A stretch of DNA of 64,000 nt from Eucalyptus grandis (taxonomy: Eukaryota > Streptophyta > Magnoliopsida > Myrtales > Myrtaceae), in NCBI RefSeq assembly GCF_016545825.1, contig NC_052619.1, positions 40,081,682 to 40,145,681 on the forward strand, in the 5' to 3' direction. Positions 14,452 through 24,800 of this stretch are shown here, piece by piece; within the stretch, counting starts at the first letter, position 1, and every line of letters begins with the position of its first letter. The notes beneath the pieces were generated by a model, which was given only the letters and a program-made list of their open reading frames with translations, was not told the origin of the DNA and did not search any database. The position numbers and the translations under genes were made by a program.

Positions 14452-15099
14452 GACCGGTAACTTACAAGTAAAAGCTTGCAGTTTGTGTCCTATTGCCATG
14501 CTGTTGTCTTGACCTTCTTGTTCTTTTGTTGCAAATTGCCCAGTATGTCTTGCAAAATAAATGTCTTGGCACGCGTCTTTGAATATTTGATGTGGTCACC
14601 ACACCTTCAAGGAGAGAGTACCTCTCTCAATTAGTGTACTCTTCAATTTTTTTCAAAACCATCCACTGATTCATTAATTAGGTAAAGTTGAACATGCTGG
14701 TCATTTCCTAACATGAATCCATGAGCGGCCTCTAGCAAAAGAGGCCGGTCTTGCCACCTCCTTTCAATGGACCCTACAACTTTCGTAATTTTAACACGTA
14801 TGGAATTTTCTGGTTGTTGAGGAGGAGAAGCATCAGCTATTTTCGCCATGCGCTGTTGATCGATTGGATGGAGAGAAAAATAGGAGAAAATATTTAGTAT
14901 GGCTAGGAAAGCTCTGGAGATTCTATGGGAAATGGATTTCTAGGCGATAGATGCCTCAGATGTGGGAATAGAAAAGTGCCATGTCAGCTGCGGATGTGGT
15001 GGGCATTTATCTAGTTGGATTATTCAAGGTCTAATGTGGCAAATCATTGTAATTGAAAAAAATACCCTGCAAAAGCTGAAGTTGGAGGAAATATTAAGT
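14452..15099. other. Spacer, no gene recognised
   Basis: A 68-codon minus-strand frame (14643-14849) is not recognised, and no splice-linked partner was found. Nothing further is supported. Confidence 0.3.
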
Positions 15100-15813
15100 G
15101 GTATGAGCGCACCACATATCCGATCACGTGATGCGCATGTACCAATAAGATATTGACACGTGTCTCGTGAGTGAGACCCGTTGAAAAATGATAGGGCTGC
15201 TTGTTGGCGGGCTCGGCTTAGCTCTGCTACAGAAGAAAAGGCAGGTCTGGTCAATAAATGTATAATACTCCCGCTCAAAATATTTCTCACTCCTCATTTG
15301 AATTTTCTAGGTTCTCTCCTCGTAAAAAGACAAAAACAACTGAGACTTCCTTTGTTTCCTTCTCTGTGCATCCCACCCCTCCGCCTCCTTCAGCATTTCA
15401 TATTTGGTTCTTTAAGCAGGGTTGATAGAGACTCCATTTAACTTAGGTTAATCTTGGCAAAAAGCAGACCTACGTCAAGATAATCCTTCTTTGAAACACT
15501 TTGGTAGTGTCGAAACCAAAATAATGAATCGAGCACTCTGTCGAAGGAGGCGAAGGAGGTGGGATGCACGAAGAAACAAAGGAAGTCTGTTATAAGGAGA
15601 GAGAACCTAAAAAATTCAAGTGAGAAGAGAGAAATATTTTGAGCGAGAGTATTGCGCATTTATTGATCTTGACCTGGCTTTTCTTCTGTAGCAGAGTTGA
15701 GCCGAGCCAGCTAATAAGTAGCCCTTTCATTTTCTAACATTCCCATTTACGGGACACGTGTCGGTATCTCATTGGTAGCACCACGTGAGCAGATGACGTG
15801 GTGCACTCATACC
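15100..15813. repeat. Large imperfect inverted repeat with promoter-like arms
   Basis: The left arm (about 15100-15415) and right arm (about 15505-15813) are reverse complements with scattered differences, around a spacer of about 90 bases. Shared blocks include GGTATGAGYGCACCAC, GACACGTGTC, CTCTGCTACAGAAGAAAAG and GACTTCCTTTGTTTC. Each arm holds two CACGTG cores. It could be an inverted duplication of a promoter plus leader, or a fold-back transposon. A transcript across it would fold into a long hairpin. Confidence 0.75.
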
Positions 15814-15870
15814 ATCGAACATTTTAAGTTAGGATCATAAATACATAACAACTTTAATAAAAAGTTGGAA

Positions 15871-16260
15871 ATGGCTGCTCAGCTTTCTCTTTGCTCCTTC
15901 GACCCATCTTTTCCAAGAGAAGGACAAAAATCACGTCTTTGTTCCCTTGTCGCTCGAACGTTCCTTTGCCAACTCCACCTTCATCCTCTCACTCTTGCCT
16001 CTCCATTCCTCTCCTCAATGCTTTGCCCTTGCCAAGGCCTGGACCAGATCTGCCCAAAACCCTCGGTCTTGCTATTTGCCCCTGAAGGACCTGTCACCCA
16101 TTTGGAGCAATCGCCCTCCCAAGGAGACAGTCTCCTTGACGGCTGCAACTATGAGCGCTGGTTCATCATCGTGAAGTTCCCCATTGACCGCAAATCCTCT
16201 GACGAAAGGGATCAACACTTATGTCAAAACCCTAGCCTCTATTGTCGCAAGGTAAAAGAA
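15871..16260 (+). pseudogene. MORF8/RIP1-type organelle RNA-editing factor, 5' fragment with frameshifts
   Basis: MORF proteins bind PPR editing factors in plastids and mitochondria. Three frames in succession give family signatures. One reads WSNRPPKETV (about 16099-16130), diagnostic of the MORF8 pre-domain. A one-base loss moves the match to the next frame, LLDGCNYERWFIIV (about 16131-16175). A one-base gain near 16208 then restores a frame reading INTYVKTLASIV (about 16211-16246). The match stops at a TAA at about 16252-16254; the rest of the MORF domain and the Gly/Pro-rich tail are absent nearby. The upstream part is Ser/Leu/Arg-rich, like a transit peptide. It cannot encode a working protein and begins about 60 bases after the inverted repeat. 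Confidence 0.75.
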
Positions 16261-16753
16261 GAAGAACTAGTCGATGCTCTCTTTCTTTTCTTTTAATTTC
16301 TGGTCATAGTTCAAGCTGAATGTGTTTGTTTATTTGTTTCTTGTTGCTGATTTGGATGCATTTGAAGTTTCAATGAGTAGTCTCAGTTGGACATTGATGC
16401 TTCGGTGGTTAGGACCGGAAGAAATGTGATTGTAGTTGAGGTTAAGTTAAAAATGAAAAAAATATCTGAGAAGCTTGCCTTCACTACTCGAGCAACCTTT
16501 TTTAATATTCCGCTTGCCAAGTTGTGAGAATCTGAAGTAAAATTACGGGCGTATGTAACCAGAATAATGATATTCAGTCTTTATGTTTGATTGCTGATCT
16601 CAAGTGTCCATGTACCTGGTAATGTTGGACTTAGAAAGATGTGGTCTAGTTTGCCTCTTGTTTTACAGACGTATCTTTTGTTTTTCATTCCTTGCAAACC
16701 GTGTCTTGCAATAATCTGAACTAAATTCATTCAACTCTGCTATGCTCATTGAC

Positions 16754-16793
<40 letters not shown>

Positions 16794-17480
16794 ATAGTAC
16801 TTACCACTCTTTTCTGTCGATATTCAATCGTGCCCTGTTGGTTTGAGAGATCCAGATGAGTTTTCTCAAATGTTGGTCGGTGCATTTTTTATGATTGCTT
16901 TGTGGTTGTTCTGAGCACAGGATGCTGCTTGAAGCAATGCCTCCTACATATTTGACAGATTTGAAACAATGCCAATTGATGAGGCAGTGAGCAGGGGGAA
17001 ATTGGATGTAGTCGATGTGATCAATGGTGCCCTAGCTCAAGTTGAACATAGCACGAGCATGTTCCTGATGGGAGAGATGATCGGGATGATATGCTTGTAG
17101 CTATCTCGATATCTGTGTTTCTTTATGGGAGACATGCTAGTAGGCTTATGTGATGAGAGAGTTTAGTCACATTACGTGGTGGTTCTCGTGGTTGACAGCA
17201 AGACATTGTCGGAAGACTAGAAAAATTGAAGGAAACAATACAGAAGAGTCTTTAGTCCCATAAATTTTGAGCTGAGTAGACTAGATCTTTAATATTCCGT
17301 GAGAAAATTTTCTTTTGATTCAATGCTCATTTTAGTGACGTATGTCTAATGAAAATCATACCATAGACATTTCTGTACTATAAGAATGAAAAATTTCTTT
17401 TGATTTGAAGCTCATTTTAGTGATGTATGTAATGACTTATGAAAAGCATGCCATAGATGCTGTAGTTTTATCGCGATATT
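16261..17480. other. Spacer with TC microsatellite and an exon-like fragment
   Basis: A (TC)n tract spans 16759-16790. At about 16921-17070, after an acceptor-like GAGCACAG, a plus-strand frame reads FDRFETMPIDEAVSRGKLD and onward with unbiased composition, but it is preceded by an in-frame TGA and ends soon after. I do not recognise it. It may be a relic exon. Confidence 0.3.
16759..16790 (+). repeat. (TC)n microsatellite
   Basis: An uninterrupted TC dinucleotide run of about 16 units. Confidence 0.9.
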
Positions 17481-18044
17481 TGTGATATCTTACTACCGAT
17501 ATCATCTTTGCCGAGACTCATTTGGTGCTTGCTTAAGAATTGACTTGGACTTGTCCTGTCACTTGAAGAACCTCCTTTTCTCAGGTAAAGCACTTGTGAT
17601 AAATTGGAAAATTGCTTGTTTCTTTCCGTTCATTGAGAAACCAATGCAACTCCCCTTTCTTTTAACTTGCGCATGTTTTTGATAAATTGGAACATTTGCT
17701 TGGTCACCACGCTGAAACCTGAACGCATGCCCTTTACTGCGCATTTATTCTCAGCGGCCACACATCAGCAGAGTTTACCTAATAATTAGTTTATTTTTGT
17801 CATCCAATGTACGGAAAAGCTTTCAGATGTGTTTAAAGTCGATGATAAGTAGAGAGGAAACATCATCGACCAATGCGGCACGGAAGTCCAGTGGCAAAAA
17901 GGAAATCAATGCGCTTTTCATATCCACTAAAGCAACACAACCAACAGCATTCACAAATGAGGTCAGGATTTTCCAGATAATCTCCACCTTCTGAGAACAT
18001 GAATGTAAAATAGAAGCTGAACAAAAAACTGATTACAAGATATC
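17481..18044. other. Spacer, no gene recognised
   Basis: Two opposed short frames overlap at 17482-17744. A 65-codon plus-strand frame at 17797-17994 is unrecognised. On the minus strand this would be the downstream side of the pararetrovirus-like relic, but no motif could be placed. Confidence 0.3.
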
Positions 18045-20258
18045 CTAAAGAGTCAAAGATGGATACTTTTTCACGTTTCCGTCGAGATAAGTAGCAAGAC
18101 CAGAGAGTCTAGATGCCCTGGTTTGCAGAATTGTTACGGTTATGGGATTATGCACCCTTGACGAATTCTTTGGAAAAACGACAGCCACAGGAATCTTCAT
18201 GAGATTAGTATGATGACCTGAAACCAAGAAAACGGAAACGTGCGAAAAAAGTCCTAAATCTTTTATATTTGTGCCAATTTAGTCCTAAGCCTTTTTACTT
18301 AATGCCGATTCAGTCATTTCCAACTAATTTTGGCCAAATTTTGCTGACTGACGTGGGCCGATGTGGCGGTATTGACGTGGACAACTTTTAATAATATTTT
18401 AATATTTTTTTCTTTTTTCTTTTTTTTCTTTCTCCTCCTTCCTCTCGGGTCGCTGGTGGGACCACAACGAGGTAACAATCGATGAAGTTGACCTCGTTGG
18501 CCACCTCGCCAAGTGGTCGCGAGGGCGGCCTCATGCCGGGCAACGCCGACAAGGCTCGCCCTTGCCGGATCTAGCAAGGGTCAAACTCGCCCATGGTCAA
18601 CGAGGCTCGACCTCGCTAGATCTCGTGAGGGCGAGCCTCGTCGGCGTCGCCCGGACCGCGATTCGGCGAGGGTCGAGCCTCCCCATTGCCGGCGGGGCTC
18701 GACCTCGCCGAATCACGATAGCCTCGTTGGCCATAGGCAAGGCTCCACCCTCGTCGCCCAGCACGAGGCTACCCTCATGGTAATTGGCGTGGTGGTCGAC
18801 AAGCCTTGCCAGTCCGGCCGACGGCCAGAGGAAGGAGGAGAGAAGAAAAAAAGAAAAAAAGAAAGAAGAAAAAGAAAAAGAATAAAAAAAAATTCAAAAA
18901 TATTAAAATATTATTAAAAATTATCTACGTCAAAGACCGACAGAATTCCACGTCAAGAAAATTTGGCCAAAATTGGCCGGAAAATACTGAATCAACACTA
19001 AGTAAAAAGATTTAGGATTAAATTGGCACAAAGTTGAAAATGGCCACATACTCTCTCATTCAAATAGAACTCTGCCAGGCAAAAATAATTATCTTCCGGA
19101 GAATATCTTCAATCCTGCAACAGCAGCAAGTTCCATTAAAATAGTCATGCGTAAGTGGCTACTTCAGAAGCTCAGCACCAAATGCGCAGACCCGGAGGGA
19201 TAGAACTACAAACCATCATCTAGATCTGGTTCACTGAACCATTCAATATCACTGATTTCTGGGAATGTTTGAATGGCACATATGGTTTCTTCAGATGGTT
19301 CATCTTCTAAAGAGAAGATTAATTCAAGGTCACCTTCTTCGAGGGACGCTCCTATCTACTTCTCGATTTTCTGCAACAAATGCATGCCTTCCTTCTTAGC
19401 CCGAGGACAATTTTTGGCGAAGTGTCCTCTTCGTCCGTGGATGAACTATCTTTTTTTTTTATCTTCTTACTTGAGAATCTCGGTTTACGAATGAATTTCC
19501 GTTTTTCTCTCCTTGTATAGAAGATTCAAATTGAATCTTCTTGAAATGTCGTTTCTTCTTGTTGTAATAGTTACAGTAAGAATCTTTATTTGAACACTTG
19601 TTTCCAGGTCGGGCTTCTTGCAAGTCTTGCCATAGAATTATCGAGCAATTAATCTTTAATTGCCTGTCTTCTTTGACATGTCTCTTCTGCGGTACTTTCA
19701 AACAATCAAAAGTTGGTGTAGAAGTCAAATCACTTGATTGAAGTCATGCATGACCAAGAAGGCCTTCTGGTCCTGTTTACCAAAAAAAAAAACAAAGATG
19801 TCATCAATCTCGGGGACTTCCTATGAGCCTGTTAAGAATTCCGTAAGAATATGTTTGTGGGCTAAAATTAATTGTTCAATAGATGTCCATCAATCTCGGG
19901 GACTTTCTTTTTTTATACTTGATTACGATGAATCTTGTCTCCTTATGAAATGACTTTGTATTGTGTTATGGCGTTTTCGTACTTAATTATATGGCAAACG
20001 AGCCGTATCACTATATATTGCATTTGGGGTACTTCTAAAGTGCCCATGCACGATCAGTTTAAGAAGAAAAATAAATTCATAAAAATATATTTAATAACAA
20101 GAAAAGTACCTCTTTGTCTTGCTTTAGATTTCTTAACTTATCCATTGCTTTTTTCTCTCATATCCACCTATTTCTTAAATAGCCTCACACTTTCTTTCTC
20201 TGTTCTCATTATTAGATTTTCTAAAGTATCTAATTTTTGTTTATCTTTTCCTAATTGA
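18045..20258 (-). mobile_element. Decayed endogenous pararetrovirus-like (caulimovirid) relic, interrupted
   Basis: Read on the minus strand, broken frames resemble the coat-protein and protease part of plant pararetroviruses. At 19500-19740 the frame is Lys/Arg/Tyr/Asn-rich. At about 19405-19447 a stretch keeps the Gly-His-Phe-Ala-Lys-Asn-Cys-Pro half of a CCHC zinc knuckle, but the first Cys pair is lost. An acidic Ser/Glu-rich tail follows (about 19205-19350). At 18045-18225 a frame has the spacing of an aspartic protease start, but the Asp-Thr-Gly triad is lost. Multiple stops and frame changes, plus a TIR element at 18240-19042, show it is inactive. No reverse transcriptase or movement protein was identified. 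A gypsy/copia gag origin is possible. Confidence 0.4.
18240..19042. mobile_element. TIR element with about 160-bp inverted ends and GC-rich core
   Basis: The left end (about 18245-18405) and right end (about 18895-19040) are inverted copies sharing TTTGTGCCAATTTA, TTTTTACTTA, TTTTGGCCAAATTTT and TAATAATATTTTAATATTT. The core (18430-18830) is GC-rich with GAGGCTCGACCTCGCC-like words, giving chance frames on both strands. No transposase. It splits the pararetrovirus-like relic, so it inserted later. Confidence 0.65.
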
Positions 20259-20790
20259 TCATGCATAACTATATATTCTCTTCTTATATATAGCTAGCTA
20301 ATTATGTGTACGTGCGTGGCGCGTGCCTTAACCCTAGTTTTTTTTTTTTTATCATTAATATATGATAGTTGATATGAATGTCAATTGTCCAGGAGCAAAA
20401 CTTCTTCAAAACTTAATAAAATTGTTCCTTTTCTTTTCACCTGTCTTTCGTATAGTGGATGGGATTTTATCATAAACACATTCTCTTTAAAATTTTATTT
20501 AGACTCACCTCTCTCTAAGAAGCCAATAATTTTAGTGAACAGCTTGTAAATTTCAAGAAACTCCATTACGACCATGGCAGAATTTGATCAACAACGGCGA
20601 TAGTTGAATTTCGTCTTGGAGCTCGATGAATTTCAAGCGACCATGGCTGAGCTCGAGGATGCTCCAACGGCCATAAGCACGAGCTCAAAGAAGCTGCAGC
20701 TGCCATGGCCCTAAGTTCTTCAGAGTTCGAGCTACCGTGGCTATGATCTTGAAGAAGCTTCGGCCCCCACGGCGACAAGCCCCAAATCCC
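20259..20790. other. Spacer with imperfect CATGG/GAGCTCGA repeats
   Basis: Positions 20570-20770 contain several imperfect copies of a word around GACCATGGCTGAGCTCGA. A 70-codon minus-strand frame covers it, but its repetitive make-up argues against a gene. The rest is AT-rich. Confidence 0.3.
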
Positions 20791-20792
20791 TC

Positions 20793-21300
20793 TCCCCTAT
20801 TTTTTTTTTTTTTTTTTTTTTTTTTTTAGCATACAAACATAATTGCATTACTAGGAAACGTTTTTAGTAGATACAACACTAGCATCAACACACAATGAGT
20901 CCATAAGAGCTGACGATGGGTTATTAACCCAATTCCTAGGAAGACACCCCATTTGACAACCACCTTGTTCTTGGTTTGACTCAATGAGCTAATGTAAGAC
21001 CCGACACTTGTTCCAGTTTTCGCTTTGCCTAGTCCATTAGAGGTTGTATCTCCCAACTAAAGGTCTTCAAAGAGAGACCCCATTCACTAGCGTCTACAAT
21101 TAGAATATATGAATATCTCTTTTTCAGTTTTAATCGAGGCCAGCTTTGAGGAAATAAAATCTAAGATTTCAACCAAGGCCATTGCCTCCAATTTCACCTC
21201 CACAGATTTAGTAAAGCCATCAATAATTCTTCCCAGATTGTCCCTGCAAATGCAAGCCACAGCTCCTTTGAAGGAAAGGGGGTCGCTGCTGAGGCGGCGA
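20793..21300 (-). mobile_element. 5'-truncated LINE-type retrotransposon tail (RNase H relic)
   Basis: On the minus strand, a frame reading GAVACICRDNLGRIIDG (about 21210-21260) matches the start of the RNase H domain found in plant L1-type elements and 'ribonuclease H At1g65750-like' proteins. Frameshifts follow. A later frame reads LPRNWVNNPSSALMDSLCVD (about 20885-20945), the usual C-terminal stretch. The element ends in a run of about 28 T at 20797-20827 on the plus strand, i.e. its poly-A tail. The reverse transcriptase and 5' end are missing. Confidence 0.65.
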
Positions 21301-21827
21301 CGTTAAATAAAGGAAATTTCGCGTCTTCTCACAGGACGCGTGTGGTAAGACATCTGGCTGTCCATGTCAGCAAAAATCGACAGGCGATAAAAAAAAAATT
21401 GTAAAGAAAAACTAACGGTGGCAAATTTCAAAAGAAATATAAGGACGGGTATTGAATAAAACATTCAAAAATAAAAGCGACGGTTTCTGATTTACGGACA
21501 AAAAGTATTTTGGGGAGACATTTCCCTGAATCCCTCAACGGTTTGCCTCGCCCCTGTTCGGAAAATCCGAGGGAAAAATAGGTTCGAAACCTGCCTCGCC
21601 TCAAAGATGGGATCGAACCGGAATGATTAGACCCTTGATTAGGGTTCTCTCACATTCGATCCCCTGAAATTATCATCATCATCATCATCATCATCAAATC
21701 GAATCCATTTTCAGGATCATTTTGAGTTTCGAGTTCGATCTCCATTGCCGATCCGATCTCGGGAGGACGAGAAGGGACGCGGCGCAAAGATTTCGGTGCG
21801 TGAAGGAGGTTGTTCCGGGGACGACAA
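21301..21827 (+). promoter_or_regulatory. Promoter and 5' UTR of the AMBRA1-like gene
   Basis: Includes an ATC trinucleotide run (about 21671-21697) and a GC-rich leader with several upstream ATGs (for example 21607 and 21624). An in-frame TGA at 21801-21803 bounds the main reading frame upstream. A clear TATA box was not seen. An out-of-frame ATG at 21856 inside exon 1 overlaps the main frame. Confidence 0.45.
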
Positions 21828-24800
21828 ATGATGAGGGGCTTCTCGTGTACGGAAGATGGCGATGCGCCTTCGACCTCGAGTACTTCGCCGCCGCCGCCGC
21901 CGCCGCCGCCCCATCGACAGCAGATGCAGGCGCCTCGAGCTTCTTCTTCTTCTTCTGGGCAGCCGACGAGCCGGCGGAGGTGAAATTCGAGCTCTCCCCT
22001 GTTTTGAGCCGTCGCGTGTTGCTGCGGCAATTTTCGATGCCGATGAGTGCGCGCGCGAGCGTTTGGATGCGGGGGTCGATGGTGAGGTTATGAGAGATTT
22101 TGGGCGATGCCCGTGTTCCGGAATGACTTGAGTTTGCGGTGTGAGGATCCGGTGTGTGAAATTGGATCCGTGTGTGTGATTTAGTCTGGTTAGCTTGGTT
22201 CGTGAGGGAGAGGGGCCAATGGAGTTCTTTGAAATGAATTCCCCTTTTGATAATGCGGGATGCTGTGGGGCGACGTCGTTGATTTTTGGTTTGAGTTCTG
22301 CAAAATCTGTTTGAATTTAGAGGATCGCGTCTCTTAGTTGGATGTGGTCATCTAATTATAAGAAGGATCCTGCCATTCTATCGAAACAGTTATCCAGGCC
22401 ATGCTCTGTTTAATAATCTGTCAGTTTTCCCAATCAGCGGAAAAATTGATCAAAGCGTTGTCTATATCGCGTATCTTAGGATTTTGGTGATTATGCTTGC
22501 TTGTGTGAAATAATGATAGTTCTAGATGTTTAACATTATGTTATGAAAACCAAGACTGAGGAGGTAATTGATAAGGTTACCACAAATGATGTCACAGGCC
22601 AAATTCTTTTTGACTTGTAGAATGATTTTTTATTTCCAAGAAAACAGGGCTTTTTTTGTACCGTGAACATTTGAGGTTGAATGTTTTAGGAGGCGTTATA
22701 GTTGAATAATATTGTACAGCAAGTTTAATTACATGTTGACGTGAGTCTTTTGTTGAATTCTATTCCATGTTCCACTGGTTCTTGTGGGATATCCTGGAAG
22801 GAAAGGATCATGGAGTGCATGATTATGGGGTTAGGTCTACAAGATAATATTTGATTCCGTTATTGGAGTCTAAAAAGATCTCTATCGCATGTATATCCAA
22901 CATTTGATAGATCTTAGGAAGCGGATGTACTAATAAGAAGCTATTGCTACTTTTATTTTCTGTAATTTTGTTATTGCAAGAATGGACTCAGATAGCGACT
23001 TTAGCTGTTGCTGGCCAGAAGGGTTTCTTATGTGAGTTACTCTTAGGTGTAAATTTGCTCCTCTAATCAACCAAGAGTGGTTGCTGCTCCACCAAATTTA
23101 GTCCATGATGATGATGAGAGAGGGTTTCAATTTAGGGTTTCTTATGTGAGTAACTCTAGATGTAAATTTGTGTCTCAAATCAACCAATAGTGGTTGCTGC
23201 TCCGCCAAATTTAGTCCACGATGATGACGATAGGTTGAAAGCATCTAATATCTGATCGTACAACTATAAAAGAGGGTAGAATGGATTGCTCATTAAAGGA
23301 TTTTAGTTTTAACTTTTGCAGTTTATTAATTTAGATATATTTTGATTTGCAGAAGCTTATAGGCCCTTTGAAAGTGTTACTTTTACATAATTCGTAATAG
23401 TATAATCTACTTGAAAAATATGTATTCATCATAATAATGTCATAGGAATGCAATGTTAGTTTATTTGCAATAACTTATGACACAAAACAGAGTTGTAAAT
23501 AAAAATAAGGTGCATCATACCAACACTTTCTGCTAGTGTATAGAATCATTGTTCTTTTTGCCAGACATGTAGCTTGAAAAGTCTAATGTTTGAAGATGTA
23601 CTATATCTTTTGGTAAGTCTAGGGCTCTAATCGATATCAATTTCTAGTTCTCCCTTGCTGATTTTTTCATTTTTGGTAATCAATTGTTATCCATTTCTTC
23701 AGGTTTGTATTATAAATGAACATATAGATCAATTATGATTATAAATTTCTTCTATCTGTTGTTTGTTTTGCGTAGTCTTAGACAGTGACGTAGTTCTGAA
23801 AGAATTTATTAAAATGCATCCATGTGAATATGAATTAAGAAATTCCAGTTCTATATCTACCTCAAATTAGATTTATAATTTCCTTTGGTTGAATGACATA
23901 GAAGAAAGGCATTTTGATATGAAATTTTCAATCATTAGTCTCACATGATTTCCTAGATTATTCTAAGCAGCAAGAGCCATATATTTGATCTTGATGTTTC
24001 CATATGTAGGAATCCTCGTTTATTTTGCAAAGAAAGTACATAAAATATTGCTAAAGTGTCCCTAAATTTTCTAGGGTCAAAGCCTAGTTATTTTAAGCGT
24101 AATAGTTGTCCTTCTGGTTTATGCGACAACATCTATTAACATGTCTCTTATTAATGGGGGAACCTTTCTTTTGCATCAAACCATGATTTATCAAATCATT
24201 AATTCATAAGTGGAAATTACTGGAAACATGTACTGTCTTTACCGAGTTTTCTCCATGCATTTAACTCCTTATATATATGTGTGCGTGTCTTTTTTCAGCA
24301 CTGGCAATGTCTTTAAACTCTTAGCACGAAGAGAGGTCTCTCCACGTTCAAAACATTCTTTAAAGAAGTTTTGGGGAGAAGCCTCAGAGTGTCAGCTCTG
24401 TCCCTTCCAGCAAAGTTATGAAGCAGTAAGAGATGTAAGACGAAGTCTCATCTCATGGTATTTTCTCAAACCTAGAATGTGATTTTCTTTTGGGAATGTG
24501 GGCTTTGGTATGTTTGTGTGTACTTTTCATATGATGTTGCACTTGGTGGCAATTTATGGCATACAGCAATTTGCCAATGTTCTGTCGACTGTTTTCAACA
24601 TGCTCATTTTGCCAGGGTTGAGGCATTTTCACTGCAACATTTGTCTGCCAAATATTGCCCCCTTATGCCTCCTCCAAGATCAACGATTGCTGCAGCCTTT
24701 AGTCCTGATGGGAAAATACTTGCTTCAACACAGTGAGTAGAAGATCCTTACATGTTTGGATAATGGTGGTCACTATATCAATTCTTATTCCAGCTTAAAA

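Noticed and set aside
21650..22030. 126-codon minus-strand frame with Met and Gly runs
   Set aside because: Antisense shadow of the ATC and CCG repeats in the AMBRA1-like leader.
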